From: Pelodera strongyloides
Taxonomy: Eukaryota > Nematoda > Chromadorea > Rhabditida > Rhabditidae
Assembly (NCBI GenBank): GCA_036852015.1
Contig: JAANDG010000668.1
Span: 1-64,000, forward strand
Length of the DNA stretch: 64,000 nt
Direction of reading: 5' to 3'
The notes under the pieces are model-generated. The model was given only the letters and a program-made list of their open reading frames with translations. It ran no database searches and was not told the origin of the DNA. Shown piece after piece: positions 24,001-35,058 of this stretch; positions within the stretch are counted from its first letter, which is position 1, and every line of letters starts with the position of its first letter. The translations under genes were made by a program, and so were the position numbers.

Positions 24001-27000
24001 CTACGGTAGTTGTCATGGAGACTGTGGGGATAAGGCCTCCGACTCGTGATTTCAATTCTGATGATCAGCGGTTCTAAGCCGCTGAGGGCCCTATACCGGG
24101 CATGCGGTCGACTTCTCACTACTAATTGAAGGGACTCTGACTGTCGCGCTCTCTCTAGTCTCTCTCTCTCTCTCTCTCTCGATAACAGTTACTATGGAAG
24201 TAGTCTTGCCTAATAGCATCGTAATGAAGAGGAGTTGGTATTATGGAAAATATGCAGTCTCGGTAGCAAATAAATTGGTCTGTCATTAGCGTACGGTGTA
24301 GTGTTAGAGAATGGGACCTCGGGCTCGTCAGATTGTACATAAGTTCACTGATTTGTTTTCAGGCGCCCCACCTTCGCAGACGCCTGGACAACCCCTGGCT
24401 GGATATCCTTCCGGATACCCTCCACCCGATGCAAACTTCTATCCACATCCTGGTAAGGACTACCGATAATGCAGCATTCAAGTTTACAAGTGTTACTATT
24501 TCTTTATTGACTTGGATTGATCGATTGATATTAGTATTATTCAACTGTGGGTCAAGAGAAAAGATTTTCCGCATGATTATCTCAAATTTGTATGTACCGA
24601 TAGTCTTGTTTGAACTAAATCGTAATTAAGTTGAACCTCATATCTCATTTGTTTTGTTTTCAGAGCAACGCGGTGGGTGGCCTCCACCCCACCCTGGCTA
24701 CCCTCCCCCGGGAGCCTTTCGACCAATGCCGCCGGGCATGAGACCCCCGCAAGCACTCCCCGATGGAACCCCACTGGATGAACAGCAAAGACAGCAGATG
24801 ATGCAACAGCAGCATTTGCATATGCAGCAGCAGCAGCAACAACATGTATGTAGTGAAGATAGACTATTCAACGTATTCGTGTGTATTTTGCAGACTGTTC
24901 AACGTATTCATGTGTATTTTGCATCTTCGTGATAGATGGAGTCACGAGTAAAAGAGTATCGTATGTATTATCTGTGCTTCTAGATGGCTGCTTCTGCTGG
25001 GCCTGCCACTCCTGCGGCTGCGCCTGGCACTCCTGCCGCCCCAGCGACGCCATGTCAGGCATCGACTCCTGCAGCCCCCGCTACCCCCGGGCAGCCGGGC
25101 ACGCCTGCATCGCAGTCAACTAACATGTTACAAGTAGGTGTATATGGTTACCTTGTTTGTTACTGTAGATGTTTCGTCACGTTTGTGTTGTTTGCTGTAT
25201 TTTGTCGTGATTGGTTGGTTTGAATATTGATAAGTGTTTGTTTAACAGTTTCCCATTTTAGGTTGACAGTGCGGCCTCACAAGGTGGTAGTCGTGCTCCT
25301 TCAGCCGGTCCCGGTCACGGTGCGAGTACTCCCGATTCCAGTAGCCGTTTGAGTGCGGGTGCAGATGAACAGAGACCACCCAGTCAGGCACTTAATCAAA
25401 ATCAACAACCCTCGACTAGGTATGTTGACACCTTTATAAATCATTTCCCTTTTGATTGATTGCTTGTGTATTGGGGTTCTTTGTTGTTTAGTCTAGAGTA
25501 ATATTATTCGAAATAAAATGCAGAGCACTTTTTGTACTGTGCGCATGCGCAACTTTCAGCCCTGATCCTTATCATTTTGCTATTGTCACGCAGCTCTGTT
25601 TTTATAATATCCCGACATCTTTTTGTTTCGTCGAAATGACCCCATTTGAGATTATTATCTAGCACATTGAAATTTGTATCTTCTTTTTACTTTGACACTT
25701 TTTCGTTAGTACCATACAAAAATCATAATATTGCCCAATAGCTTTTGGTTGTTAGTTGCCAATATCTCGGTTGTTAGTTGCGCCGCCCCGCGCGTGGGAA
25801 CTGTTCTACTCCTCGACTTTGCCTGCCCTTTTCTTCTTTTCTCGGTTGTTCAAAGGAGATGGATATATAGACGACGATGGTCTCCATTCTCCTCCCTCTC
25901 TCTCTCTGTCCCTGTCTCTCTCTCTCCCTCTCTCTTTCTCTTTCTCTCTCTCTCTCTCTCTGTCCTTTCTTGGATGCCCAGCTCGCTCCTTTCCCGTCTC
26001 CTTCTCCGTGTTTTGTGTCAGTCAGTTCAGCCATTGTGATCGGTCGATTCGAGCTGGCAGCCAGTCCCCGCTGCCTTTTCCTTTTTCTCCTCTCCTTTTT
26101 GCCCACACGCCCAAATCAAGCACTTTTGTGTGTTACATCCATCCCCCCCCCTTACTGATCTGCCTATGATGTATTATGCACGGTGGGTGTTTCTGAGTCA
26201 AGTCGTTCTTTGTACGGTGGTTTGGGTTCGCATCTACATCTGTCTAAAGTCAAAAGATTCCTCGTTTGTCGGTCGAAATGTCTGCATGCCTAGGTGAATT
26301 TTGTATCTAACTGAATATTGGTAGAATAATGTTTTTGTCTTTCCAGCATTGGTCCCATGCCTCCTGCCGGTGCGTCGTCCCCGTTCTACCCGACTCCCGG
26401 AGCCATGTACCCGATGAGACCAGGTAAAGGAATATAGTTGATCGATTGTGAGAAGTGAATTATTTAGTGCACTTGAAAAAATTTCGTCTTAGCATCCGAA
26501 AATCGAAAATGCATCTAGTAGATGAATCCATTTTCGACGTAATGCATGATTGTTTTACAATACCTATTTCAATTGATGTACTTGTAGATGTTTGAGGTTT
26601 TGTGCTATTGAAATTGAATCTACTTGTAGGTGTATCCGGAGCTTCTCCGGGAATGCGTCCCCCGGGCCCAGGTGGGTACCCTCCAGCTGGTTACCCTGCT
26701 CCCCACCCCGGATATCCACCCATGAGTTCACAACAGTACATGCAACAACAGCAACAGGTTAGTGTTAAATTCACAGTTGCATCTTGAAATTGCGTCCTTT
26801 CTAAAGTTTGAATTCGCTTAGTGATGCCCGCTCTCAATGCTCAAGTTGTTGGAGATAGCCTATGAAGTCCTTCCTTGTTAATACATATACACTGCTCTCT
26901 TTTTGTTTGCTAAGTTTTATATATGCCTCTTCTTGCAGTATTGGCAACGCCAACAACAACAGCAACAACCTGGAATGTACCCTCCCGGCCCTGGACAGCC

Positions 27001-30000
27001 TCCCGTGGTGTCGGCACCCGGAGCAGCGCCTTCACAGAGGTATTATCCTCGACTACCTGGACAGCCAACAAGTCAGGGAGCACCCTCCCCGGGAGCGTCG
27101 CGAATGCCTTCTCAGGTTGGCTTTATTTTTTATTCAAAATGTTTTAATAGCCTAGCCTTTCCCGCTCAATATCAATATTTACTGATGTGGCTGCGATTTG
27201 CTCGAATAATTCATCTTGTTTCAGCTGGCTGCAACTCCCCGGACTACGGCCCCGTATACGACCCCGTCCGGTCATCCCTCTGGTCCCCGACCGTACCCCG
27301 AACCCGCAGTTCCTACTGCCACCGCTCCGGCGATGCCGCCCCAGATGGCGCCACCTCCTTCGTTCCCCGCCGGCTGTGTGGAGGCGACCCCGGTGTCGAC
27401 CAGGAAAAGGAAACGACCGTCGACAAAGGATTTTTATGGGGTATGTGTCAAATTGCTTCTTTGTCTTCTTGGTCTTGTTTCTAGTATTTCTTATCCTATC
27501 CTTTATGGTGTTTCTTTTTTCGTTAGTATCTTGTGTTTTTCAGGCGAGTCCCCGGCGTGTGTTGATGTGTCTGCGTTCGGGTTTGGATACTGAGACTTCG
27601 TGGGCTCTGAATGCATTAAATGTGCAGTTATCTGATGATAATGGAGGCCTTCCGAAGGGAACCGATCTACAACCTCTCCTTCACGCACTCACAGAGCATA
27701 TCTGGGCACCGTTGGCTGTACTTTGGCCCGAAAAGTTCAAGGTGGGTCCTCGCTTCGGTCCTTTTTATTTATTATTTACACAAGTAAAGATTGTACCCTA
27801 GGAAGGGCTGAAAAAGAAATACAGCATATTGAACACGATCACCAACAGTTATTTTGTTGTTGTAAATGCATTGAAAAAGGACAAAGATAACTGCCGATCG
27901 CGATCTCCATGATTTTCTTTTCTAGTTAATGTTTCGTTGCCTCACGTTCATCGTGTTCCATTTTTGCATAGCTAATTTTTCAGGTGGCTTCTCCATTTAA
28001 TCTGGATTGTCCCGAAGTTGTGCCCTCTGAAGACGAGGTGAAGGGGGAGAAGATCTCCCTCCCCAAGCCAGTTGTCACTCCCCGCACATCCAAGGAATCC
28101 AACCCGAATTATACCCTGGTCAGTTGTTTGATATTGGAATGATGTTCTGACCGTAAACCAATGCGTAAAGTGACGCATCGATTATCTCCGGAAACCATTA
28201 CAATTTATATGTAATTTGGTGAAACATATTGTTATCAATACCGACCATTTCCGGATAGGCTTTGTTCCATCCCCGGAACCAATTTAAGTATATAAAACAT
28301 CGGGTTGTTAGCCCCATGTTACGCAGCAAAATTATACCCTTGTTTACGTTTCAATTATGCGTTTAAGTTATGCTTAAATTATGTTTAGATTATACTTAAA
28401 TTATACGTTCACATGTAATATTAGTCGATGGCAGCGATCTACAAGTCTATGTACGATGGCTTGAAGGTTGAATGTATTGTTTATTTATATTTATTTATGA
28501 TGTTTTAGGTGACGCGAACGAACCGCAAGGTTAGATTCGAGGAAACCGAGATGCCAATTGCACTGAGGAAAGCGATAGCCGAATCAGTGCCCGGAACTAG
28601 TCAGTCGTCAGGTCAGTCAGCTAACTTGCCTTGTTTTTTTTTGTAACACTGATATAGTGAAAATGAAGTTCTTATGTTAGTTCTAGCTTTCTTTCTATAG
28701 GCAATGTGCTATTTTGTTTGGCCTTCTCTTTTTAACCTAGCCTTTACGTTTTCCTTACTAATTTTGGTGTTTCGTAAGGCGCATTTGAATTTCCATGCAA
28801 AGTATTCAGTGTGTATGCTTTCCAGACATGGAAGTGAGTGATTCGGCTCCCCTGACGGGCGGACTCTCGGAAAGGGTGGCAGCCCGACTGAGGAGGTCAC
28901 TGAATACATCGTCGTCTCATATCTCAGCAGAGGAATCAACATCGTCGGATTCGCCGTCCTCGCACAAGATTCGGAAAGAAGACCCGGAGGTGAGACTTGA
29001 ATCATTGCTTAATATTTTCTTGGACAAGGACAACGTTATTCCGTCGAGCTTTCGATATTTTGTCTTGGTTCAACGATTTGTACTGAAAAGTAAAACTGAT
29101 CATGGTTAGCTACTCTAAGCGTCTGATTTTTTATTTATCAGTTTACTGTTGTAGGGTGCCTTGTACTACCGAGTCCCCGCACCAGGAGAGTGTCCAGAGG
29201 GTCCGATTGACAGAGAACTAGAGTGGAATATTAGAGGAGCCATAATCGAACCACGACCTGCACTTCAGAATGTGGTGAGTTAGTGTTCTTGAAATAATCA
29301 AAATCTTAAATTATTTAAACGAGGAAAACTTATATCAGGTGCACCTAACATTAAAGGTAATATTCAATTACCACAACCATTGAAGTAGTCACATTTTTCA
29401 TCGCACCTTTTTGTGTTCTTCTCTCCTTCGTTCAACAGATATCTTTTTTGCTAATTACTTTATCTTAATTATTATCACTGCGTTTTTTTCCTGCAGTAGA
29501 AGTATCAACCATTCAGTTTCAGTGTTAATGTTTTTTTTACCAGTTCAACGTCGTGCGATGAAGTTTTTTACTAACAAAGTTTAGGCTCAACGCTGTCTCT
29601 GTGTTTCCAACATTCTTCGATCGTTATCTTTCTGTGTGGGAACAGAGATGATTCTGTCCCGTCACAAGGCCCTCATGTACATTTTGGGACGACTTCTCAC
29701 TCTGATGGTTGAAGAAGTTCCATTTAAGAGGACAAATGCACTACAACAATTGGTAAGTCGTATTTTATATTATGGATTTATTTACATGATGAGTCCAGAG
29801 TGGAAAAGACCAGACCTTGTCAGGTTTTTAGAGGCAATCTGCAAATACTCTGATCTTGTTGTATTTTGTTTTACATGTGGAACAAGTTGGTGTGCCTGTA
29901 GTCATTCGTTTCTTGACTTCACTGAAAAAGTTGTATAATCGATTTTTTTATTATTATTTTGTTTGATGTCTTTCTTAACCAGCCTTTGATTATTGTTTTA

Positions 30001-33000
30001 TTTAGTTTACTAGGTTACTCACTTGAAATAATTTTATGTGTTGTCTTGTAGAAGGATGACCGACCAGGCGATGACGTGCCCGAGCCCTGTGTGCAGCCAT
30101 CAACTTCTGCTACTTTAGATAAGGAGGATGAGGTGAGTGTTTTATTACTATTTATTCTTTCGTGTAATAAAAACATATGTAAACACTCTTTTACATTGTG
30201 AATTTGTATTTATTGATTTAATTAATGACGTTATCGCTTTCGTGCGTAAAACAGAACCAATGCATGTATTCATTTGTGATTTTATGCGTTTTTATATAAT
30301 AAGGTTTATTGATTACATTTAAAGTACATAATCAAAAGGCAACTAGCGTGTATTTTGTATCGCCTTTTAAAACTCCCATTGTTTCCCTTTTATTTTCGTC
30401 ACCCGTTCATGTGTATTCTGTTGTAGACTGTGAGTATCCTGAAGGACACCGCTGATCAACTGCGCGATGATTCTTTTACTATCATATCACACTTGTCAGG
30501 AGCGGTGAGTATTCTAAAAAAATTTTTGGAATTTATTGCTTGATCACTTTACTTCGTATTTATAAGGTCGCTTTCCTTTTTGTGACTATTGACTTTAACG
30601 TTGTATTTATTTGACAGATTTAAATTTACCCTTTTATGTGATTTTGTTTGATAAGCCTTGATATGTTCAGGTGGAATTGTACCCTCTTGATGAGAGTATC
30701 TCATATCCACTATTGGATGGCCTCCTTCATTGGTTGACATCCTCCATTCCACAGGCATTTGATACTATTGTCAACGGAGCCACGACACCACGGTATTTCT
30801 TTCTTATTTTATTTATTAGCCTTTGATTTACCTGGACTGGTACGGTTTAAAATTATGGTTTTTGTATATGTAATTTTGCTGATTTTATGAGAGTATGAAT
30901 GTTCTTTGATTTACCACTTTGGAGTTGTGCGTAAATTTTTCTTTTTGTGTAAAACAGTGTTTTCTTTAGTAACTATGCACTGGAGATCCTATGCAAATTG
31001 TGTGTGATCGAGTCAAATGTGGACCTCCTCACGTGTACGGGAAGCTGGCCGAGACTGCAAAGGGCAGCCCTAGTACTATCAAGGCTTATCAACATGGCTG
31101 AGGAGACACATATCAGGTTATTATTCATTCGCTTTATTTTTCATTTCATAATGTTTCTGTCATAGCATATGTTGTGTGGGAAAAATTGAAAATATTGTGT
31201 GTAGTCTGACTGTCTGACATATTCGAACTTATTGTTAATAACAAAATGTGTGTCGTGAAACAGGGTTATAAGTTAAACGTTTATTGTTCCTATTTTGTAG
31301 CCAACAGGAAGGAAAAAAAATAAAGAAATAGTTTAGTTTTACAGTGCATTAGCGCATTTACGACGGACTATTGAAATGTTGTGTGGTAAAATGGTTACTG
31401 TAGTCCGAACTTGTATTTTCTCAATTTTCATTATTTCTTTTCTTCCAGGGAATTCTCTCTCGTAATCCTGAATGCAATGTGCGTGGCATCTCCAGAAATT
31501 GCGTGGACGACAGCCCACGAGACCCCGGCTTTCCAACATCTCATCACTTTTATTGAGACTGCCGACCAGAACATGCATCAGGTACGCGGTTTGAATATTA
31601 CATTAGTTACACAATAAGAGTCTTCTTCATCAAATTTTAATGCCGCCTCGCTTTTATTTAAAGCGAAGGCCCGTTTTTGAAACGCATCGTGGATAATTGA
31701 ATTCTTACGTATTTAAGTTACTCGAATTAACTCGATTTTTTTATTCTAATTTATGTTCATTGCATAAGCTGCATAAGAATGCTGGCGTAATCGATGTGTT
31801 TCAAAAACCGGCAGGTATTTCGCTTTAAGATTTTTCTTAAACAGGCTGTTAGAAAAATCGCGCAGTGTTGCTAATGAATTGTCTATGGTTTAGGTAATGC
31901 AGCAGCATGGGATGCCTGCGTTGCGTGACAATCCCGAGCTGATGGGAACCTCAGTGGGAATGTTGAGAAGGGCCGCAGGACTGCTGAGACTACTCACAAG
32001 GACTGCCGATGCACATCGACGATTGGCCAAGTACCAGCAAAGGCTCTTGCAGTTCACCATGTCCCAATTGGTAAGCGTTTCTTTGGGGCTCCTTCGTTCT
32101 TTGCAAGACCCCCTGCTCCGTTTCTGCGGATTTCGGTTGATAAACGGGATGCACTTTATCTTTCTCCTTTCGTTCTTTGTTTTTTGTTATGTGACTTGCT
32201 TTCTCACATAGTTATTACAGTAATACGACACTTGGTTTGTGAAGTGTGAATGTATGCCCATGTATTTTGTGCAAATTGTTTTCCATTCTATTCCGTTCCG
32301 GCACGCAATGACGCAGCTATTTGCATATAATACATGGGAATGCAGTTGCCGAGCACACACTTGACAAACCAATAAAGTACAGCTTTACGCTTTTGGTTTG
32401 GCGGAATCTAAACTGTTTGTATTTATCAATGTGGTATCTATAGATGGACTCGCGGGTGGCAGCCATGGTGGCCGATACGCTATTCGAAGTGCAAAGCGGG
32501 ATAGCGAGAGATGAGAAGAAAGAAAGGGAAGCAGAAGAGGAGACAGAGAAGAAGAGAAAGTCAGAGACACTGAACAACGGGGAGACGGAGGCAAAGGTGC
32601 CGGTGATCAAGGAGGAGTGCGATGGAGGAGAGTCACAGGTTGGGAGTTTTTGGGATTTCATTGTTTCTTGCTCAACTCGATCTGGATAGGGTCTCATTTA
32701 CCTTTGTGTTATTTTCTATTTCAATTTGTTTAGCTGTTCTTTGATTATTACTATGGAACATAATGGAACCATAAGCAGCATTCCTAATTAGAGTAAGAAG
32801 AGCAACTTCAAGGGTTTACGGTTAGGGCTTAGGCGTAGGGCTTATGCTTAGTCTTAGGCCCGGGCATTCACCGACTCATTCTGTTGGTTTCAGCTCTCGA
32901 GCCCTTCCCCTGTGCCGTCAGCCAAGTCGAAGTTGAAGGTGGAAGACAAGGTGGAGGAGATCTCCTCCCCGGTCTCCCTTCCCAATGGGATCCGTCCCCG

Positions 33001-33034
33001 GGAGAATGGGGGCAGTATGACGGCCGTGGCCTAG
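15031..33034 (+). CDS. ARID1: ARID1/BAF250 (osa, LET-526) subunit of the BAF SWI/SNF remodelling complex
   Basis: About 1,570 residues. Coding exons: 15031-15069, 15232-15303, 19147-19195, 19381-19553, 19689-19871, 20009-20077, 20355-20429, 20654-20839, 21025-21161, 21283-21482, about 23139-23508, 24363-24452, 24664-24845, 24984-25133, 25262-25419, 26347-26423, 26630-26757, 26939-27115, 27225-27440, 27544-27741, 27984-28118, 28509-28611, 28826-28989, 29155-29274, 29585-29752, 30052-30132, 30427-30504, 30671-30792, 30958-31116, 31449-31581, 31894-32070, 32444-32638, 32894-33034. The N-terminal third is rich in Pro, Gly, Met and Gln. The ARID DNA-binding domain lies near residues 233-330 (RRAFFERLVAFCEQRGDPIT; GYQLRKHYQRHLL). 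A low-complexity P/G/Q linker follows. The BAF250 C-terminal helical domain starts near residue 905 (LRSGLDTETSWALNALNVQL) and contains VSNILRSLSF and LEILCKLCVIESNVDLL. This pairing is unique to ARID1. Family role: targets BAF to chromatin. Unresolved: the donor at 19871 and the join of 21482 to 23139. Confidence 0.95.
16215..16222. promoter_or_regulatory. Perfect CRE-type palindrome TGACGTCA
   Basis: Full consensus site for CREB/ATF bZIP factors, in the long ARID1 intron. One of two in this intron. Confidence 0.4.
18389..18405 (+). repeat. 17-base G tract
   Basis: Uninterrupted run of 17 G in the long ARID1 intron, preceded by TTGTTGTT. A run this long can fold into a G-quadruplex. Confidence 0.95.
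18723..18730. promoter_or_regulatory. Second perfect CRE-type palindrome TGACGTCA
   Basis: Same eight-base palindrome as at 16215, within a GC-richer patch followed by CT-rich sequence, 417 bases before the next ARID1 exon. A downstream alternative promoter is possible but not shown. Confidence 0.4.
21483..23138. other. ARID1 intron region with MITE and unplaced exon
   Basis: The exon ending at 21482 leaves one base of a codon, while the exon frame open from about 23139 offers only acceptors in phase 0, so one exon is probably missed here. A candidate is 22739-22902, after TTCTAACAG and before GTAACG, which would fix the phase. Its product is rich in Cys and Arg, unlike its neighbours, so support is weak. 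The segment at 22660-22850 is CpG-rich. Confidence 0.4.
21506..21681. mobile_element. MITE copy 1 (TTAAAGCGAA family)
   Basis: Terminal inverted repeats of about 35 bases: the left begins TTAAAGCGAAGTACCGGCCG and runs to GAAACGCATCG; the right end reads GTTTCAAAAACCGACCGG and ends GCTTTAA. The interior is AT-rich and has no coding capacity. TA at both ends suggests TA target duplication as in Tc1/mariner-type elements. It lies in an ARID1 intron. Confidence 0.9.
24016..24105 (+). mobile_element. Possible tRNA-derived SINE head in an ARID1 intron
   Basis: TGGGGATAAGGCCTCCGAC resembles a weak A box, and CGGTTCTAAGCCG, about 40 bases on, resembles a B box (GGTTCTAAGCC). CCGGGC follows, as in the other SINE heads of this window. 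No tail is recognised. Confidence 0.4.
24149..24180. repeat. CT microsatellite
   Basis: Run of CT dinucleotides with one interruption (TAG), in an ARID1 intron. Confidence 0.9.
24862..24923. repeat. 31-bp tandem duplication just after an ARID1 exon
   Basis: Two copies of GACT(A/G)TTCAACGTATTC followed by (G/A)TGTGTATTTTGCA, 16 bases after the donor at 24845. Each copy carries an acceptor-like TTTTGCA. Confidence 0.9.
25888..25970. repeat. CT-rich microsatellite
   Basis: Imperfect CT repeat in the 0.9-kb ARID1 intron between 25419 and 26347. It produces long Ser/Leu or Arg/Glu open frames on both strands that are not genes. Confidence 0.9.
31658..31828. mobile_element. MITE copy 2 (TTAAAGCGAA family)
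   Basis: Same ends as the copy at 21506: TTAAAGCGAAGGCCCG then TTTTTGAAACGCATCG on the left (a few bases lost in the CCGG block) and GTTTCAAAAACCGGCAGG to CGCTTTAA on the right. It makes up over half of the 312-base ARID1 intron 31582-31893. Confidence 0.88.
32100..32175 (+). mobile_element. SINE tail fragment in an ARID1 intron
   Basis: CTCCGTTTCTGCGGATTTCG, GTTGATA and CTTTATCTTTCTCC match in order the tail of the SINE at 9870-10145. No tRNA-like head is present, so this is a 5'-truncated copy. Confidence 0.65.
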
Positions 33035-34190
33035 GCCAGTGTCCAAACTTCTTTGGACCCACCCGAGAACTCCAGCTTAAGGCCCTTCCTTTCACCTCCC
33101 ACCTTCAGGGTATAATATTCGTATGATGGTGGTGCCTCGCCTGTTTGCCAGTGATCTATCCTCGCTCCTAATATGTCCCTACTGAATAGTTCTCACAAAA
33201 GCCTCTACCGCTCTATGCGCTTCAATACGGGAGGGGTGCCTCTTCCTCACTGAGGAATGAACCCCAAAAATTTGTCCGGTTATTTTCGTTCTTGTCTCGG
33301 TCACTGATCCGTATTGATTGAATTATCGATTGACTCTAACTATTGATTGATTTATCGATTGACTGATTCTTGATTGGTGACCAAGACAGAATGTTGTCCT
33401 CTTTTCTCCCGTGAACCTCACTCACCGACTCTCGCTCTACAATTGTTTGTTTTTATATTTCTTCCTTTGACTATCTCTTGTTCATAGTCCATTTCTGTGT
33501 TATCGATTTTTCCTCCTAACTAATTTATTGATTTGAAATGGTATAATCGAATCGAGTAGATGTTTGTATTACTTTCTCTTCACTATGTAGTTAGATGATT
33601 TTTTTTATCTCACTGACAAAGCAGCTACCCTCCAACGATTTAGATGGCCAGTTTCATTTCTTTGTGTATGTTTTGGTGTCTCAGTTTTAGCCTATTTGCC
33701 TAATTATTCCCTAGTAATATAAGTGATATATAATTTTTATTGATGAAATAGATAGTAAGTTGTGTAGCTTCGCAGGATGTTCAATGTTTGTACAGAACGG
33801 GACCTCCTGATTGCTCATTTGGGGCCATCGTTTTCATGTTAAATTGTGGTTTGGACCATGTTCAGCTAGGTTTGGATGGTTTGTCAAGGCTTGCTACACT
33901 TATTCTTCCTTTTTGTTGATGGAGGTGATTGTGTGGTGTATTACCCGTTTGATATTTTAATCATCACTATCTTTGCTGTTTGCGAATCTTTCGTTTTGTT
34001 TGTTTGTTATTGTCGAGCAGGAATTTCCCTATTACAATTGTAACTAATTGATATTGGTTTCTTTCGATTGAAAGAGTACTGTGAATGTGTTTATTACTTG
34101 ATAAAGTTTTTATTAATTATTATTATTTCGGATATTTATTGTGTCTTGAGAGAATAATTGTTTGTGAAGTGATAATAAAATTTATACGTA
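33035..34190 (+). other. ARID1 3' untranslated region (putative)
   Basis: No ORF after the TAG at 33032-33034. T-rich, with an AATAAA at 34174-34179 that is a plausible polyadenylation signal. Imperfect repeats of ATTGATTGA/ATCGATTGACT occur at about 33315-33375. Confidence 0.45.
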
Positions 34191-35058
34191 TTTGGAAGGT
34201 AATGCGGGGTGAGTGGTTGCGAAGCGGGGCATTTGGGATGTACAACTGAGCCTTTTTATGGAAACTGTTAATTTAAGTTTATTTCCAGTTAATATGTGTT
34301 CATTTGAGTAGATGATATGCTAATAGGTATATATGTACATAGAAGCTATGTGCCTGTATCGAACCCAAATGTTCAGAATAGCGTGCTTGTTCAACTATCA
34401 AAACAAAGTTTTATTCATCGTTTCCTATTTCATATGCACAATAATGAAAGAAAAAGACATAGAAGAAGCTAGCTATAAATTCAGAAACGTTGTTTGGGCG
34501 CTCACTGAGGAGTTGTATTCATGTGAAACGATTACATTGTAACTAACCTACGGGTTTATCCTATAACATATGAACACATCATAATTTGACCTAAAATTTA
34601 AACAAATAAATGATTACGTCTTCATTCCGTCATTCAACAATTCTAGTTGGGTTATAAAATAAAATAATGGATGACGAGATCAAGTTCATTGCATACCACA
34701 CTTGGACATTGTATTTTTACCTACATAAAAAAAGTTTTTTTTTTTTTTTTGCTTAAAGCGAACTAGCGGCCGCTTTTTGAAAAACATCGCGGCAACAGCA
34801 TTATTATGCAGTTATGCTAAGTGGGGTCGAATTGGGGTCTATTTTTTAGTTTAAATTGTGATTATTTGCATATAATATAATGCATAAAATTGCAGGGATC
34901 CACGATGCGTTTCAAAAACCGGCCGGTATTTCGCTTTAAAATATAAGAGCAATACAGGTATGAGACTTTCTGAAGGAGTGTGGCTGATTCTTTTAGTTTT
35001 GAAGGATTCAATGCTATCATAGCTGGTCGCACGATATTGTCGACTACAGTCTCCCTGT
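34191..35058. other. Intergenic gap between convergent ARID1 and chemoreceptor genes
   Basis: AT-rich. It contains MITE copy 3 and a T run of about 20 at 34734-34750. A short plus-strand frame at 34333-34542 has no recognisable content. Confidence 0.5.
34753..34939. mobile_element. MITE copy 3 (TTAAAGCGAA family)
   Basis: The left end TTAAAGCGAACTAGCGGCCG is slightly degenerate; the right end GATGCGTTTCAAAAACCGGC to CGCTTTAA is intact. At 187 bp it is the longest copy. It lies 120 bases downstream of the chemoreceptor stop codon. Confidence 0.88.

Noticed and set aside
25731..26169. Frames of up to 137 codons around the CT repeat
   Set aside because: Product of the CT microsatellite (Ser/Leu and Arg/Glu runs) within an ARID1 intron.
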